Translations under genes and position numbers: made by a program
Part shown: positions 18,734-26,907 of the stretch, piece by piece
Layout of the letters: every line of letters starts with the position of its first letter
Position numbering within the stretch: position 1 is the stretch's first letter
Source: Brachyspira pilosicoli
Lineage (GTDB): Bacteria; Spirochaetota; Brachyspiria; Brachyspirales; Brachyspiraceae
Reading direction: 5' to 3'
Assembly (NCBI RefSeq): GCF_008016535.1
Contig: NZ_SAXY01000072.1
Coordinates: 1 to 64,000, forward strand
Length of the DNA: 64,000 bases
The notes under the pieces: generated by a model
Database searches by the model: none
Told to the model about the DNA's origin: nothing
The model's input: only the letters and a program-made list of their open reading frames with translations

Positions 18734-19042
18734 TTCCCCGCCATTTATACTTTTAATTTTATCTGCAATTTATGTTTCCTATTTCTTTATTGTTGTATTA
18801 GAATTTATAGTACCCACCCAAGCGGATTTTTAATTTAAAAAGTTCACAACGCACGGTAAGCCAAACAAAAAATATAATCAAATTAAAAATTCAATTCTTG
18901 TTATATTAAAAAATTCGCTCACCGTGCGGTAAATAGCTTTTAAATCTAATTAAGATTGGGCGGGCGTGCTTTTATAATTTAAGTTTTAAATATAGATGAA
19001 GCTATAATTTTAAATATAATAATAAAGAATAAAGGGCGGGGA
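18734..19042. repeat. Intergenic GC-motif repeat, copy A (complete mirror form)
   Basis: Six short GC-rich motifs lie in AT-rich DNA and form three nested inverted pairs. The outer pair is TTCCCCGCC (18734) with AAGGGCGGGGA (19032). The middle pair is ACCCACCCAAGCG (18812) with TTGGGCGGGCGT (18956). The inner pair is AACGCACGGTAAG (18848) with TCACCGTGCGGTAA (18919). It fills the gap between aspS and the convergent GT61 gene. The sequence between motifs is not conserved with the other copies, but the spacing is. Confidence 0.8.
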
Positions 19043-19081
19043 TTTTAAATAATTTTTTATTTTTCTTTTTAATATTATAAC

Positions 19082-20167
19082 TTAAATGTCATTCTCAAAA
19101 TCATTAAGAACTTTTTTAAAGTTATCTAAATCTATACTAAAATTAAACTTATCTCTATTTTTAATATTATAAAAATAATGTATATTTTTAGGATTATTTT
19201 CTACATATTCATAATATTTCATACCTATTGTATCACATATATTTCTATGACAATCTTCATATCGTACATCTGTTACTATTCCAAGCACAGAAGTCTCTGT
19301 AGTACAACATACTATATTAGTTAATCCGCTTCCCAAAACAGATATTATTTTTTTAGCTTTATTAAACAAACAAAATTGTTCCGCTACAGAATAATCTTCA
19401 GGATAAATAATATTGTATCCTAAATTAATAAGTATATCAATTAATTCTTTTTCATTAAGTATGTTTCTTGTTTTCACTTTTCTGCGGCTTATGTATATTT
19501 TATCATAAAAATTAATAGTACATTTTTGTAATAAATTTTTAGTAAGTTCCAAAAACTTATCACATTCCCATTTTAAAGGCTTTGATGGAAGTATACTAGG
19601 AAATGAACTAAAAAATAAATTCTCACATTCTATCTTTTTTTCATCAGGTACGTTTAAAATATTTTTTATTCCAAATATTTCAATACTTTCTCTATAAAAT
19701 TTAGCTTTACATCCTTGACTTATAATGAAAGTATCTATCCTATCAAATAATCCTGAATCTTGTAACAAAAATAATCTTGCTAATATATCATGAATCCAAT
19801 GTCCATAATAGTTTTGCCACTGAGATTTTAACACAAAAACATTTCCTTTAATTTTCATTTTTCTTCTAAATTTAAAAAATAAAAATCTTCCTGCTAAAGC
19901 ACTAAGATGATCAAAAATATGATTCGGCAAACTATCCTTTATAAATTTACCTTCTTTTGTAAATATAAATCCCCAATCAGAATAAACAATTCCATCTTTT
20001 ATAGAACATATATAATTTATTTTTTCTGATGACTCATATTTTATCGGTATATAGTTTGTATATTCTGTATTTTTAGCTTCAATAGAATTCTGTTGTAAAT
20101 CTTTATATATTTTTTGAGAAAGTTTATTTCTTATACTAGAATGAAGTAATTTATCAAATATAGGCAT
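19082..20167 (-). CDS. GT61 (DUF563) family glycosyltransferase
   Basis: The 361-residue protein has the GT61 hallmark QNYYGHWIHDILARLFLL at about residues 118-135, followed by a conserved later segment, EQFCLFNKAKKIISVLGSG (positions near 265-283), and downstream ITDVRY-like GIVTDVRYED. GT61 enzymes transfer pentoses or GlcNAc in glycan synthesis; the bacterial members are mostly uncharacterised. There is no signal peptide. GGAG precedes the ATG, and a consensus promoter lies just upstream. It stands alone between repeat blocks. Confidence 0.78.
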   Translation of the reverse strand: MPIFDKLLHSSIRNKLSQKIYKDLQQNSIEAKNTEYTNYIPIKYESSEKINYICSIKDGIVYSDWGFIFTKEGKFIKDSLPNHIFDHLSALAGRFLFFKFRRKMKIKGNVFVLKSQWQNYYGHWIHDILARLFLLQDSGLFDRIDTFIISQGCKAKFYRESIEIFGIKNILNVPDEKKIECENLFFSSFPSILPSKPLKWECDKFLELTKNLLQKCTINFYDKIYISRRKVKTRNILNEKELIDILINLGYNIIYPEDYSVAEQFCLFNKAKKIISVLGSGLTNIVCCTTETSVLGIVTDVRYEDCHRNICDTIGMKYYEYVENNPKNIHYFYNIKNRDKFNFSIDLDNFKKVLNDFENDI

Positions 20168-20195
20168 ATAAAGACTCCAATAATATAATTAGTAT

Positions 20196-20224
20196 AATAT
20201 ACTAAAAATTAAAAATTTTGTCAA
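20196..20224 (-). promoter_or_regulatory. Promoter of the GT61 gene
   Basis: On the minus strand TTGACA (20219-20224) and TATATT (20196-20201) are 17 bp apart, about 30 bp before the start codon. Confidence 0.65.
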
Positions 20225-20342
20225 AAATTACTTTTATATTTTCTTTTTTTTAATAAAAGATATTGTCAAAATTATAATATTAAAATACATATAAATAAAA
20301 TTATATATAACAATTTTGTTTATAATAATTGTAATATATTAA

Positions 20343-20382
20343 ACGCACAGTAAGTTAAACAAAAATATAATGAAATTAACAA
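20343..20382. repeat. Single-motif remnant of the GC-motif repeat
   Basis: AACGCACAGTAAG at 20343 and the following 25 bp (AAACAAAAATATAATGAAATT-like) closely match the inner left motif of copy A at 18848 and its flank. No partner motifs are found nearby. The rest of the gap from 20168 to 20511 holds only the divergent promoters. Confidence 0.55.
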
Positions 20383-20414
20383 GTCCACACAAATATTAAA
20401 ATAAAAAAGTTATT

Positions 20415-20443
20415 TTGACAAAATTATAAAAATAATATATATT
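20415..20443 (+). promoter_or_regulatory. Promoter of the AGCS symporter gene
   Basis: TTGACA at 20415-20420 and TATATT at 20438-20443 are 17 bp apart. They lie about 70 bp upstream of the start. Confidence 0.65.
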
Positions 20444-20511
20444 ATTGTATAATTCTACAATTAGTAATTTTTCAAAATATAATGTTTATGATTTTTTAAG
20501 AGGTTATGCAT

Positions 20512-21921
20512 ATGAATATTATTAATTCTATTATAACAAACACAAATAATATTATGTATGGATATTTGCTTTTAGCAGTATTTTTTGTGGTAGCTGTATT
20601 TTTTACTATTATATTAAAAGGAATACAAATTTCGCACTCTATACATGCTCTAAAACTTCTATTTTCAAAACATGAAAAAGGCGATGGAGTTTCAGGGTTT
20701 GTAAGCTTTTGTATAAGTACTGCTTCAAGAGTAGGTACTGGAAACATTACTGGTGTTATGGGTGCTGTTTCTACGGGCGGACCGGGAGCTTTATTTTGGA
20801 TGTGGATTATGGCTCTTTTGGGAGGAAGTTTAGCTTTTTCTGAAAGTACACTCGCACAATTATATAAAGAAAAAGATTCTATGGGTAAGTTTATAGGAGG
20901 AGCTTCTTTCTATATAAAAAGTAAATTAAAAAAACCTCTGCTTGCAATGCTATTTGCTTTATGTATGATATTTACTTATACTACTTTTAACGGAGTTCAA
21001 GCGAATACTATATCAAATGCTTTATCAAAATATAATGTGTCTGTAATAATTACTGCTGTTATTTTAACAATTATTACAGCATTAATATTATTCAGTAAAA
21101 AAAGAGACACTATAACACATGCATGCGTATTTATAGTCCCTATTATGGCAATACCTTATATATTAATGGGACTTTTTATATTCTTCACTAATTTACCTTC
21201 AGTGCCTTCAGTATTTCAAAATATATTTATACAAGCATTTAAACCTAGTGCAATTTTTGGCGGTGCTATAGGTATTACAATTTCAAACGGATTAAAAAGA
21301 GGATTATTCTCAAATGAGGCTGGTATGGGAGGTGCTCCCCATGCTGCTGCTGCTGCTCATACTTCTCACCCTTGTAAACAGGGACTTATACAAATGTTCT
21401 CTGTATTTACAGATACTTTATTAATATGTTCTATTTCTGGTTTTATACTTTTATTATCTCCTGAGGCTATGAAAGAAGTTAAAAATATAGAAGGTATTAA
21501 TTTATTTCAATATGCTATGGAATCACATTTAGGAAGTTTTGGTTCTATATTTATCACTGTATGTATATTGTTTTTCTCATATAGCTCTATACTTGGAAAT
21601 TTCTTCTATATAAAAACAGGTGCTGCTGCTGTAAAAGATAATTTTGCATCATATATCATAGTAGGACTTATGACTATAGTAATGGTATTTGCTGGTTCAT
21701 TGGCAGAGTTCAAAACTATTTGGGGAGCAGGCGATATGTTTATGGGGTTTATGGCTTTATTAAACATTATTATAATGATAATACTTAATAAGCCTGTATA
21801 CTTACTTACAAAACATTATGTATCACAATTAAAAGAGCATAAAGAACCTAAATTCAATAAAAACTCTATTTCAGATTTATCTAACGATGATGCTATTAGT
21901 CAGTGGAATGGCAATGAATAA
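20512..21921 (+). CDS. Sodium/proton:alanine (AGCS family) amino-acid symporter
   Basis: The 469-residue protein has about ten membrane spans. It has the family signature GTGNITGVMGAVSTGGPGALFWMW (seen as GTGNITGVMGAVSTGG then PGALFWMW), followed by SFYIKS and the second motif GLFSNEAGMGGAPHAAAAAH. AGCS carriers import alanine or glycine with sodium. ATG at 20512 is preferred over the ATG at 20506, because AAGAGG at 20498-20503 is 8 nt from the former and only 2 nt from the latter. The segment SNGLKRGLFSNEAGMG is standard for the family. Confidence 0.93.
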   Translation: MNIINSIITNTNNIMYGYLLLAVFFVVAVFFTIILKGIQISHSIHALKLLFSKHEKGDGVSGFVSFCISTASRVGTGNITGVMGAVSTGGPGALFWMWIMALLGGSLAFSESTLAQLYKEKDSMGKFIGGASFYIKSKLKKPLLAMLFALCMIFTYTTFNGVQANTISNALSKYNVSVIITAVILTIITALILFSKKRDTITHACVFIVPIMAIPYILMGLFIFFTNLPSVPSVFQNIFIQAFKPSAIFGGAIGITISNGLKRGLFSNEAGMGGAPHAAAAAHTSHPCKQGLIQMFSVFTDTLLICSISGFILLLSPEAMKEVKNIEGINLFQYAMESHLGSFGSIFITVCILFFSYSSILGNFFYIKTGAAAVKDNFASYIIVGLMTIVMVFAGSLAEFKTIWGAGDMFMGFMALLNIIIMIILNKPVYLLTKHYVSQLKEHKEPKFNKNSISDLSNDDAISQWNGNE

Positions 21922-21931
21922 TTAAATATTA

Positions 21932-21980
21932 ATGTATGTAAGATAAGGGGTATAACTTTTATCACTTATCTTACATACAT
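21932..21980. terminator. Bidirectional hairpin between the AGCS and tape-measure-like genes
   Basis: ATGTATGTAAGATAAG (21932) pairs perfectly over 16 bp with CTTATCTTACATACAT (21965). The right arm encodes the last codons of the convergent minus-strand gene, so one hairpin serves both genes. The T-run is weak. Confidence 0.7.
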
Positions 21981-23075
21981 CTGAGAGTTTCTGTATTTAT
22001 AATCATTCATATACTTATAAACCTCTTCTTCTGTTAAAACTTGAGATACATTAAAAATTACATTCTCTATATGCATACCCTCCCTTGAATTATAATTATC
22101 ATTTAATTGAGCATTGCTTTGAACAGTAATTTTACCAGCATTATTTTTTATAAGCTCAGCACCCATCTCTCCAACTATTGCTGAGCCTCCGTCTGGAATG
22201 GTGTAACCTGTAGTACCAAAAGCAAACTTTGGAGGAGTAGGGGGATTAGATTTTACACTGTCTAAAGCATTTGTAGAAGATACTATACCAGAAGCAGCAG
22301 AAATAGCAGAAGCAATAGTTGTAGCAGAAACAGCTAACCCAGCAGCAAAACCAACTAATCCGCCTTCAGCAAAAGATGTTGCAACACCTAATGCAGATTT
22401 TGCTATTGCAAGCGAAGGTATTAAAACAGCATCGGCAATAGCCTTACTTTTTTCCATCTCTGCTAATTTTACTTCGTTTTCCCATTTTGCATAATCTTTT
22501 TTATATTCAGCCTCTGCTAAGTTTCTCTCTAATAATTCTTTTTGAGCATTCTTTTCTTTTTCTAATAATAATAATTTATTTTCTTCTTCTCTTTTTTTTG
22601 CTATCTCTTCTTTTTTTATTCTAATAGCCTCAGCACTCATCAAGTCATCATTTTCTATAGCAAGTTCTAATTCCTCATCTAACCTAGCTAAAAAATCATT
22701 ATAATACTCATCTTCTTTTTCTTTGCTGCTTTCTCTAAGCTCATTTTGATAATTATTAAACTCTTCTAGTTTTTGTTTTGCCTCATTTATAGCACTATCA
22801 TAGATACTCAAATCATAATCAAAAAACGAAAAGAAACTTGATGATATACTGCTATACAAAGTTGATGTACTTGAAAGTATACTGTTAATATCAGAAGAGA
22901 AACTTTTAATATCTATTTTATTTATGCTGTCTTTAATTAAATTAATGGAATCAGCAGCAATATTAGAGCTTTCTTTTAATTCAACACCGATAGCATTATT
23001 AATACTGCCTATATAAGCTTGAGTTTTAATAAGCTCTTCATTCATTTCTTTTATATAGTTTAAATTATTATCCAT
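21966..23075 (-). CDS. Phage tail tape-measure-like protein (C-terminal type), probable prophage or GTA remnant
   Basis: The 369-residue protein has an N-terminal helical region and a charged coiled coil (about residues 90-215, rich in Glu, Lys and Ala). A small-residue hydrophobic segment follows (about 215-265, LVGFAAGLAVSATTIASA). The C-terminal motif GGSAIVGEMGAELIKNN is close to the VGExGPEL motif at the end of many phage tape-measure proteins. It is short for a full tape measure. AAAGGAGC precedes the ATG. Other phage-type genes (terL, terS) follow on the same strand, but no head or tail genes are present. Confidence 0.6.
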   Translation of the reverse strand: MDNNLNYIKEMNEELIKTQAYIGSINNAIGVELKESSNIAADSINLIKDSINKIDIKSFSSDINSILSSTSTLYSSISSSFFSFFDYDLSIYDSAINEAKQKLEEFNNYQNELRESSKEKEDEYYNDFLARLDEELELAIENDDLMSAEAIRIKKEEIAKKREEENKLLLLEKEKNAQKELLERNLAEAEYKKDYAKWENEVKLAEMEKSKAIADAVLIPSLAIAKSALGVATSFAEGGLVGFAAGLAVSATTIASAISAASGIVSSTNALDSVKSNPPTPPKFAFGTTGYTIPDGGSAIVGEMGAELIKNNAGKITVQSNAQLNDNYNSREGMHIENVIFNVSQVLTEEEVYKYMNDYKYRNSQMYVR

Positions 23076-23159
23076 ATATGCTCCTTTTTATGTATTAAAA
23101 ATTTTTTGTATAAAATAATGTATTATAGTTGATAAATTTATGATTTTAGTATAAATAAT

Positions 23160-23495
23160 GCAGCCTTTTTGCTTCTTTGTGGCAACAAAAGAAGTGGGGT
23201 CTGGGGCAAAGCCCCAGATATAAAAACAAAAATATAAATTTATTTTTGACAAAATATAGTTGTTTAGGCATATACTTAAACAAATATATTCTGTCAAGCT
23301 TTGCATATTATAGAAAAGTTATCAACTTTTTTGTCGCACAAAAAAGTTGCAAAAAACGCGAGTGCTACAACCTTATATTATTACAATATGTATTAAAGAT
23401 GTTGTAATATATAAAATTTAGGCTAAAAATTCAGTTTTTTTGTTCTTTTATGAAGTCTGCAAAGCGAGCTGCGGGAAAAGGAACAATAAAAAAAT
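23160..23495. repeat. Second intergenic repeat type with perfect hairpins, no gene
   Basis: The 430-bp gap between the tape-measure-like gene and terL is not coding. It holds a CTTCTTT...AAAGAAG hairpin at about 23171-23192, a perfect TCTGGGGC-AAA-GCCCCAGA palindrome at 23200-23218, an AAGTT-ATC-AACTTTTTTG segment near 23317, and a GC-richer stretch GCGAGCTGCGGG near 23465. Its composition and motifs differ from the GC-motif family. It looks like a dispersed element, but no second copy lies in this window. Confidence 0.5.
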
Positions 23496-23505
23496 TATAA
23501 AAAAA

Positions 23506-24876
23506 TTAATTCCCAAAAATAAAATCCATCAAATTATTATTCTCATCTTCTACTTCAATTTTTTCATTATCTTCTGCCTCTTCCATTCCAAAGTTTATCA
23601 AGCTTGATAAAGCATCTGGAAAATCTAAATAGCTAAAAACATCTCCTTTAATATTGTTTACAGAATCATCAAAATTAAGCAATTGACGAAGGGCTATGTA
23701 TCCGCGTCCATTATTAGTTTGAAGCCATTTATCTGTGTCAGAACCATCAGGCACTTCCTGCCAGCCTATAGGGAAATACACCCTCTCATATATCACATAA
23801 CTTGCATTCACTATTCTCTCTATTTTATTTTTATGGACAAAGAAGGGAGTTACTTCAAAATGTTTTTCAAGCCTTTTTACTAATTCCTTTTGTGCAAAAT
23901 TACTTTCGCAAAATATTTTTTTAACTTTTCTATTTGATAAAAAATTTATAATGCTTTCATCAGTTGTTGAATTTGAATCATTACGCATAAGTCCGCTGTC
24001 TATCAAATAAATATCATTATTAATTTGTGTATATACTATAACAGCAGTAAAACAATTATTCTCCCCAAATGCAGGGTCAACTATTGCTTTATGCTCATAA
24101 GAATATATTTTCTCTCTTTCTTTATTTTCATCATAGAACTTTAATTTTGAATATAAAAAAACTTTTCCCTGTTTATTTTTGATTTTGCCGAGCCATATAT
24201 GTTCATACATTTTCGGCATAAGCTTTAATGTGGATAATCTTGATTTATTTAATATGTCGCTAAAATAATAATTGCCGTCATAGTTAATAAAAGTAATTAA
24301 TATATTAGCATCTTCATATTCTTTATAATAATACTCTTTGTTTGTTTTATCTCTATAAACTTTATTCTCCAAACTAAATTGACTTACAACCCTATAAATA
24401 AAATCAGTTTCAAAACGAGGATTAAATGCAAGCCATATTTCACTTTTATCAGCTCTTATAGAAGGCTCTAATATTTCGTAGCTTCTTTGTGTGAGAGTTT
24501 GTGCTTCTTCTATAAAACATATTTTCACATTGTAAATAGATTTAATTTCCTCTATAGAACATTCCCTAATGCCTAAGAATATAAACTTAGAGTTTGTTAT
24601 TTTATTTATTATCTCATTTCTTTTTACCATAAAAAACTCATTTAGATTAAGTTCTTTTATGATGCTTATAAGAAGAGGGTAGGTTGAATATGAAATAGAT
24701 TTTTGAATCTCCCTTGCACATAATATCACTCCGTTAATTTCAAAACTTTTAGCTATCAATATTCTTGCAATAGATTCACTTTTTCCGCCTCCGCGTCCGC
24801 CGAATGCTATTTTTAATCGTTTTTCTGTGTTAATCCATTTTTCAAAAGGTTTTAAAATGTTTATATCAATATTCAT
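23506..24876 (-). CDS. Phage terminase large subunit (PBSX type)
   Basis: TerL pumps DNA into phage capsids and cuts it. The 456-residue protein has the Walker A variant FGGRGGGKSES near residues 25-35 and Walker B VKICFIEEAQTL. It also has the later ATPase segment WLAFNPRFETDF and an RNase-H-like nuclease domain with acidic residues in AIVDPAFGEN, FCESNFAQKE and LDFPDALSS. All parts appear intact. ATG at 24876 is chosen; a GTG 12 nt further upstream is possible. It is preceded by a repeat block and then terS, an unusually wide separation for a packaging module. Confidence 0.9.
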   Translation of the reverse strand: MNIDINILKPFEKWINTEKRLKIAFGGRGGGKSESIARILIAKSFEINGVILCAREIQKSISYSTYPLLISIIKELNLNEFFMVKRNEIINKITNSKFIFLGIRECSIEEIKSIYNVKICFIEEAQTLTQRSYEILEPSIRADKSEIWLAFNPRFETDFIYRVVSQFSLENKVYRDKTNKEYYYKEYEDANILITFINYDGNYYFSDILNKSRLSTLKLMPKMYEHIWLGKIKNKQGKVFLYSKLKFYDENKEREKIYSYEHKAIVDPAFGENNCFTAVIVYTQINNDIYLIDSGLMRNDSNSTTDESIINFLSNRKVKKIFCESNFAQKELVKRLEKHFEVTPFFVHKNKIERIVNASYVIYERVYFPIGWQEVPDGSDTDKWLQTNNGRGYIALRQLLNFDDSVNNIKGDVFSYLDFPDALSSLINFGMEEAEDNEKIEVEDENNNLMDFIFGN

Positions 24877-24924
24877 AAATAGTCTCACGAATTTGTAAAA
24901 ATTATAAATTATTATAAGAAATAT

Positions 24925-25133
24925 TTACCGCACGCACGGTGTGAAGATAAAAATATAAAATAATTATTAATCAAAATTATTTTTTATTTACAGAGTATAT
25001 TTACCGTGCGTTAATAAAAATATAAATTTCATAATAGTTATGGGGTGGGTAGCTTTTATTTCTAATTTATGTTTTTAAATATAAATAAAATTATTAGTTT
25101 TTTAGTTAGCTCATAAAAATTATAGGGCGGGGA
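24925..25133. repeat. Intergenic GC-motif repeat, copy B
   Basis: This is the inner pair plus the right half. TACCGCACGCACGGTGTG lies at 24925, TTACCGTGCGTTAA at 25001, ATGGGGTGGGTAG at 25040 and ATAGGGCGGGGA at 25122. The inner pair is 76 bp apart, the next step is about 40 bp and the last about 82 bp, matching copy A. It separates terL from terS. Confidence 0.75.
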
Positions 25134-25270
25134 TGTATAAAGTTATTTATTTAAAATAACAAATAAAAAATAATTTTTTGAAGTATTCAATTTTTTTTAA
25201 TACTTCAAATGTATTTTTATATAAAATTTATATAATCAGTAAATCAAATTTTATTTTCTTTCGTCCCTTT

Positions 25271-25304
25271 TAAAACTTATGCTATTTTTTAGCATAGGTT
25301 TTTT
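25271..25304. terminator. Hairpin terminator next to terS
   Basis: AACTTATGCTA pairs with TAGCATAGGTT (one G-U pair) with a T-run on the plus strand and T-rich sequence on the minus strand. It lies directly after the terS stop. Confidence 0.7.
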
Positions 25305-25306
25305 TA

Positions 25307-25777
25307 TTAATTATTAAACCCTACTCTTATATTAATTCTATTATTATCTTCTTTCTCTTCTATTTTCTGTCTTATATATTCTAACCTTTTCTCTTTACGC
25401 TTTTTCAATAATTCAAAAAATACTATTATCGCTCTTTCACTTGGAGGATTGTATTTATAAACTATTTTTTTGGTTTTAGACTCATTACCTTCTTTATCTA
25501 TTTTTATTTCTTTTATAATATCTTTACTGTAATAACCCAATGACTTTTTTATTAATGCATTTTCTATTTTTATTTTGGCATCAATAAAATATTCATCTCT
25601 TGCTTTTCTCATCTTTTTTACTAGAGTTTTTTTATATTTTTTACTTGATTTATTAATATAGGTTTTTAATTTATCATAGCTTATATTTAATTCATTAGCT
25701 ATTTCTTCAATTGTTGGATTAGTTTTTTTTATAAGATAATATATTTTATCTTCTATTTTTTTAGTATATTTATCCAT
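25307..25777 (-). CDS. Phage terminase small subunit-like protein
   Basis: The 156-residue protein has an N-terminal helix-turn-helix (about residues 18-45, PTIEEIANELNISYDKLKTY in parts PTIEEIANELNIS and YDKLKTY). A basic helical linker follows, then the TerS-like pattern ALIKKSLGYYSKDI followed by a strand, and YNPPSERAIIVFFELLKKR. Many TerS proteins carry this 'PPS/D...A..FWLKNRRP' ending. It binds packaging sites and regulates TerL. It sits upstream of terL on the same strand. A regulatory protein of another type is less likely. Confidence 0.7.
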   Translation of the reverse strand: MDKYTKKIEDKIYYLIKKTNPTIEEIANELNISYDKLKTYINKSSKKYKKTLVKKMRKARDEYFIDAKIKIENALIKKSLGYYSKDIIKEIKIDKEGNESKTKKIVYKYNPPSERAIIVFFELLKKRKEKRLEYIRQKIEEKEDNNRINIRVGFNN

Positions 25778-25902
25778 AGTGTTCCATTTTTTTAAAATTA
25801 ATATATATTTAAGTGTTAAATATAAGCAATTATAATTAAAAATTTATTTGAAAAAGTGGCTTTTTTGTTATATTTAATAAAAATAAGAAAGGAAAGTAAA
25901 AT

Positions 25903-26343
25903 ATGAGTAAAAAAATATTAAGTTTAGTTTTATTTTTAATAAGTGCTTTAGCTGTAAGCTGCAGTAATGCAGATAAAACAGGCTCTAACACTTCTAGCAC
26001 TTCTAACACTTCTAACACTTCTAGCACTTCTAACACTTCTAGCAAAGGTTTAGGATATTATGCTGGTACTTGGTTGCTCACTGCACAACAAATAAATAAT
26101 GATATAATTCTAATTATATCAAGCGATGGCTCGGCTAGTATTGTAGAAGCAGCTACAGGTCCTGCTGATAAAAGTACAGATGTTACTGATAAAGGAAATG
26201 AAACATATGATGTAAAATTTGTAGATCAAGGCCCTAATCCTGGAACATATATATTAACTTTAAAATTTAATGATGATACTAGCGGAACTTTTAGTATCTC
26301 TGATGGTCAAGATACTTTTAACGGTACTATTAGAAAACAATAA
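25903..26343 (+). CDS. Small surface lipoprotein, paralogue 1
   Basis: The 146-residue protein has a lipoprotein signal with lipobox LAVSC and the lipidated cysteine at residue 20. A Ser/Thr/Asn linker (residues 27-46) is encoded by tandem 9-bp units of ACTTCTAAC/ACTTCTAGC. The folded part resembles a small beta-barrel, with YYAGTWLLTAQQ and LTLKFNDDTSGTFS. It shares a nearly identical signal region and C-terminal strands with the next gene. AAGGAAAG precedes the ATG. The function is unknown. Confidence 0.8.
   Translation: MSKKILSLVLFLISALAVSCSNADKTGSNTSSTSNTSNTSSTSNTSSKGLGYYAGTWLLTAQQINNDIILIISSDGSASIVEAATGPADKSTDVTDKGNETYDVKFVDQGPNPGTYILTLKFNDDTSGTFSISDGQDTFNGTIRKQ
25984..26043 (+). repeat. 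9-bp in-frame tandem repeat encoding a Ser/Thr/Asn linker
   Basis: About six to seven units of ACTTCTAAC or ACTTCTAGC lie in the first lipoprotein gene and are absent from its paralogue. Changes in unit number would keep the frame and alter only linker length. Confidence 0.85.
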
Positions 26344-26359
26344 AATCAATAAATATTTT

Positions 26360-26392
26360 AAAGGCTTTAAACTTATAGTTCAAAACCTTTAA
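26360..26392 (+). terminator. Degenerate hairpin between the two lipoprotein genes
   Basis: AAAGGCTTTAAAC and GTTCAAAACCTTT form a stem with two mismatches, lacking a T-run. It is a decayed copy of the hairpin after the second gene. Confidence 0.45.
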
Positions 26393-26419
26393 TTATAAAG
26401 TAAAAAAGGAGAGTAAAAT

Positions 26420-26815
26420 ATGAGTAAAAAAATATTAAGTTTAGTTTTATTTTTAGTGAGTGCTTTAGCTGTAAGCTGCAGTAATGCAGATAAAACAGGA
26501 AGCGGTGATAATAATAGCGGAAGCACAACTCCTCAAGGCATAGCAAAATATGAAGGCACTTGGCAGCTCACTGATTTAGTACCAACTACAATTCTAACTA
26601 TATCAAATAATGGTGCAGTCACTTATAATGGTGAAACAAGTACAAATGTTGCTAATAATAGAAATGAAACATATGAGGTAAAATTTGTAGATAAAGACCA
26701 CCCTGCTGGTCCTGGAGGAATATTGACATTAACTTTAAAATTTAATGATGATACTAGCGGAACTTTTAGCAATAGTGATGGTTTAAAAAGTACTATTAAA
26801 AAACAAAAAAAATAA
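26420..26815 (+). CDS. Small surface lipoprotein, paralogue 2
   Basis: The 131-residue protein shares with the upstream gene the first 25 residues almost exactly (lipobox LAVSC, Cys20) and the end motif LTLKFNDDTSGTFS. It has a shorter Gly/Ser linker (GSGDNNSGSTT) in place of the 9-bp-repeat linker. The fold is predicted to be a small beta-barrel with KYEGTWQLTD. AAAAGGAGAG precedes the ATG. The two genes are a tandem duplication that includes the leader and terminator. The function is unknown; an outer-membrane or periplasmic location is inferred from the lipobox. Confidence 0.8.
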   Translation: MSKKILSLVLFLVSALAVSCSNADKTGSGDNNSGSTTPQGIAKYEGTWQLTDLVPTTILTISNNGAVTYNGETSTNVANNRNETYEVKFVDKDHPAGPGGILTLTLKFNDDTSGTFSNSDGLKSTIKKQKK

Positions 26816-26835
26816 TAAATATTTTAATTAATACA

Positions 26836-26867
26836 AAAGGCTTTAAACATTTGTTCAAAGCCTTTTT
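26836..26867 (+). terminator. Terminator after the lipoprotein pair
   Basis: AAAGGCTTTAAACA pairs with TGTTCAAAGCCTTT (one mismatch) and is followed by a T-run. Confidence 0.85.
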
Positions 26868-26907
26868 ATATAATCTAAACCCCATACACTTTCTATATTT
26901 TAATAAA

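Noticed and set aside
25836-26045. Minus-strand repeat frame with LEVLEVLEV pattern
   Set aside because: It is the reverse complement of the 9-bp repeat in the lipoprotein gene, with no independent support.
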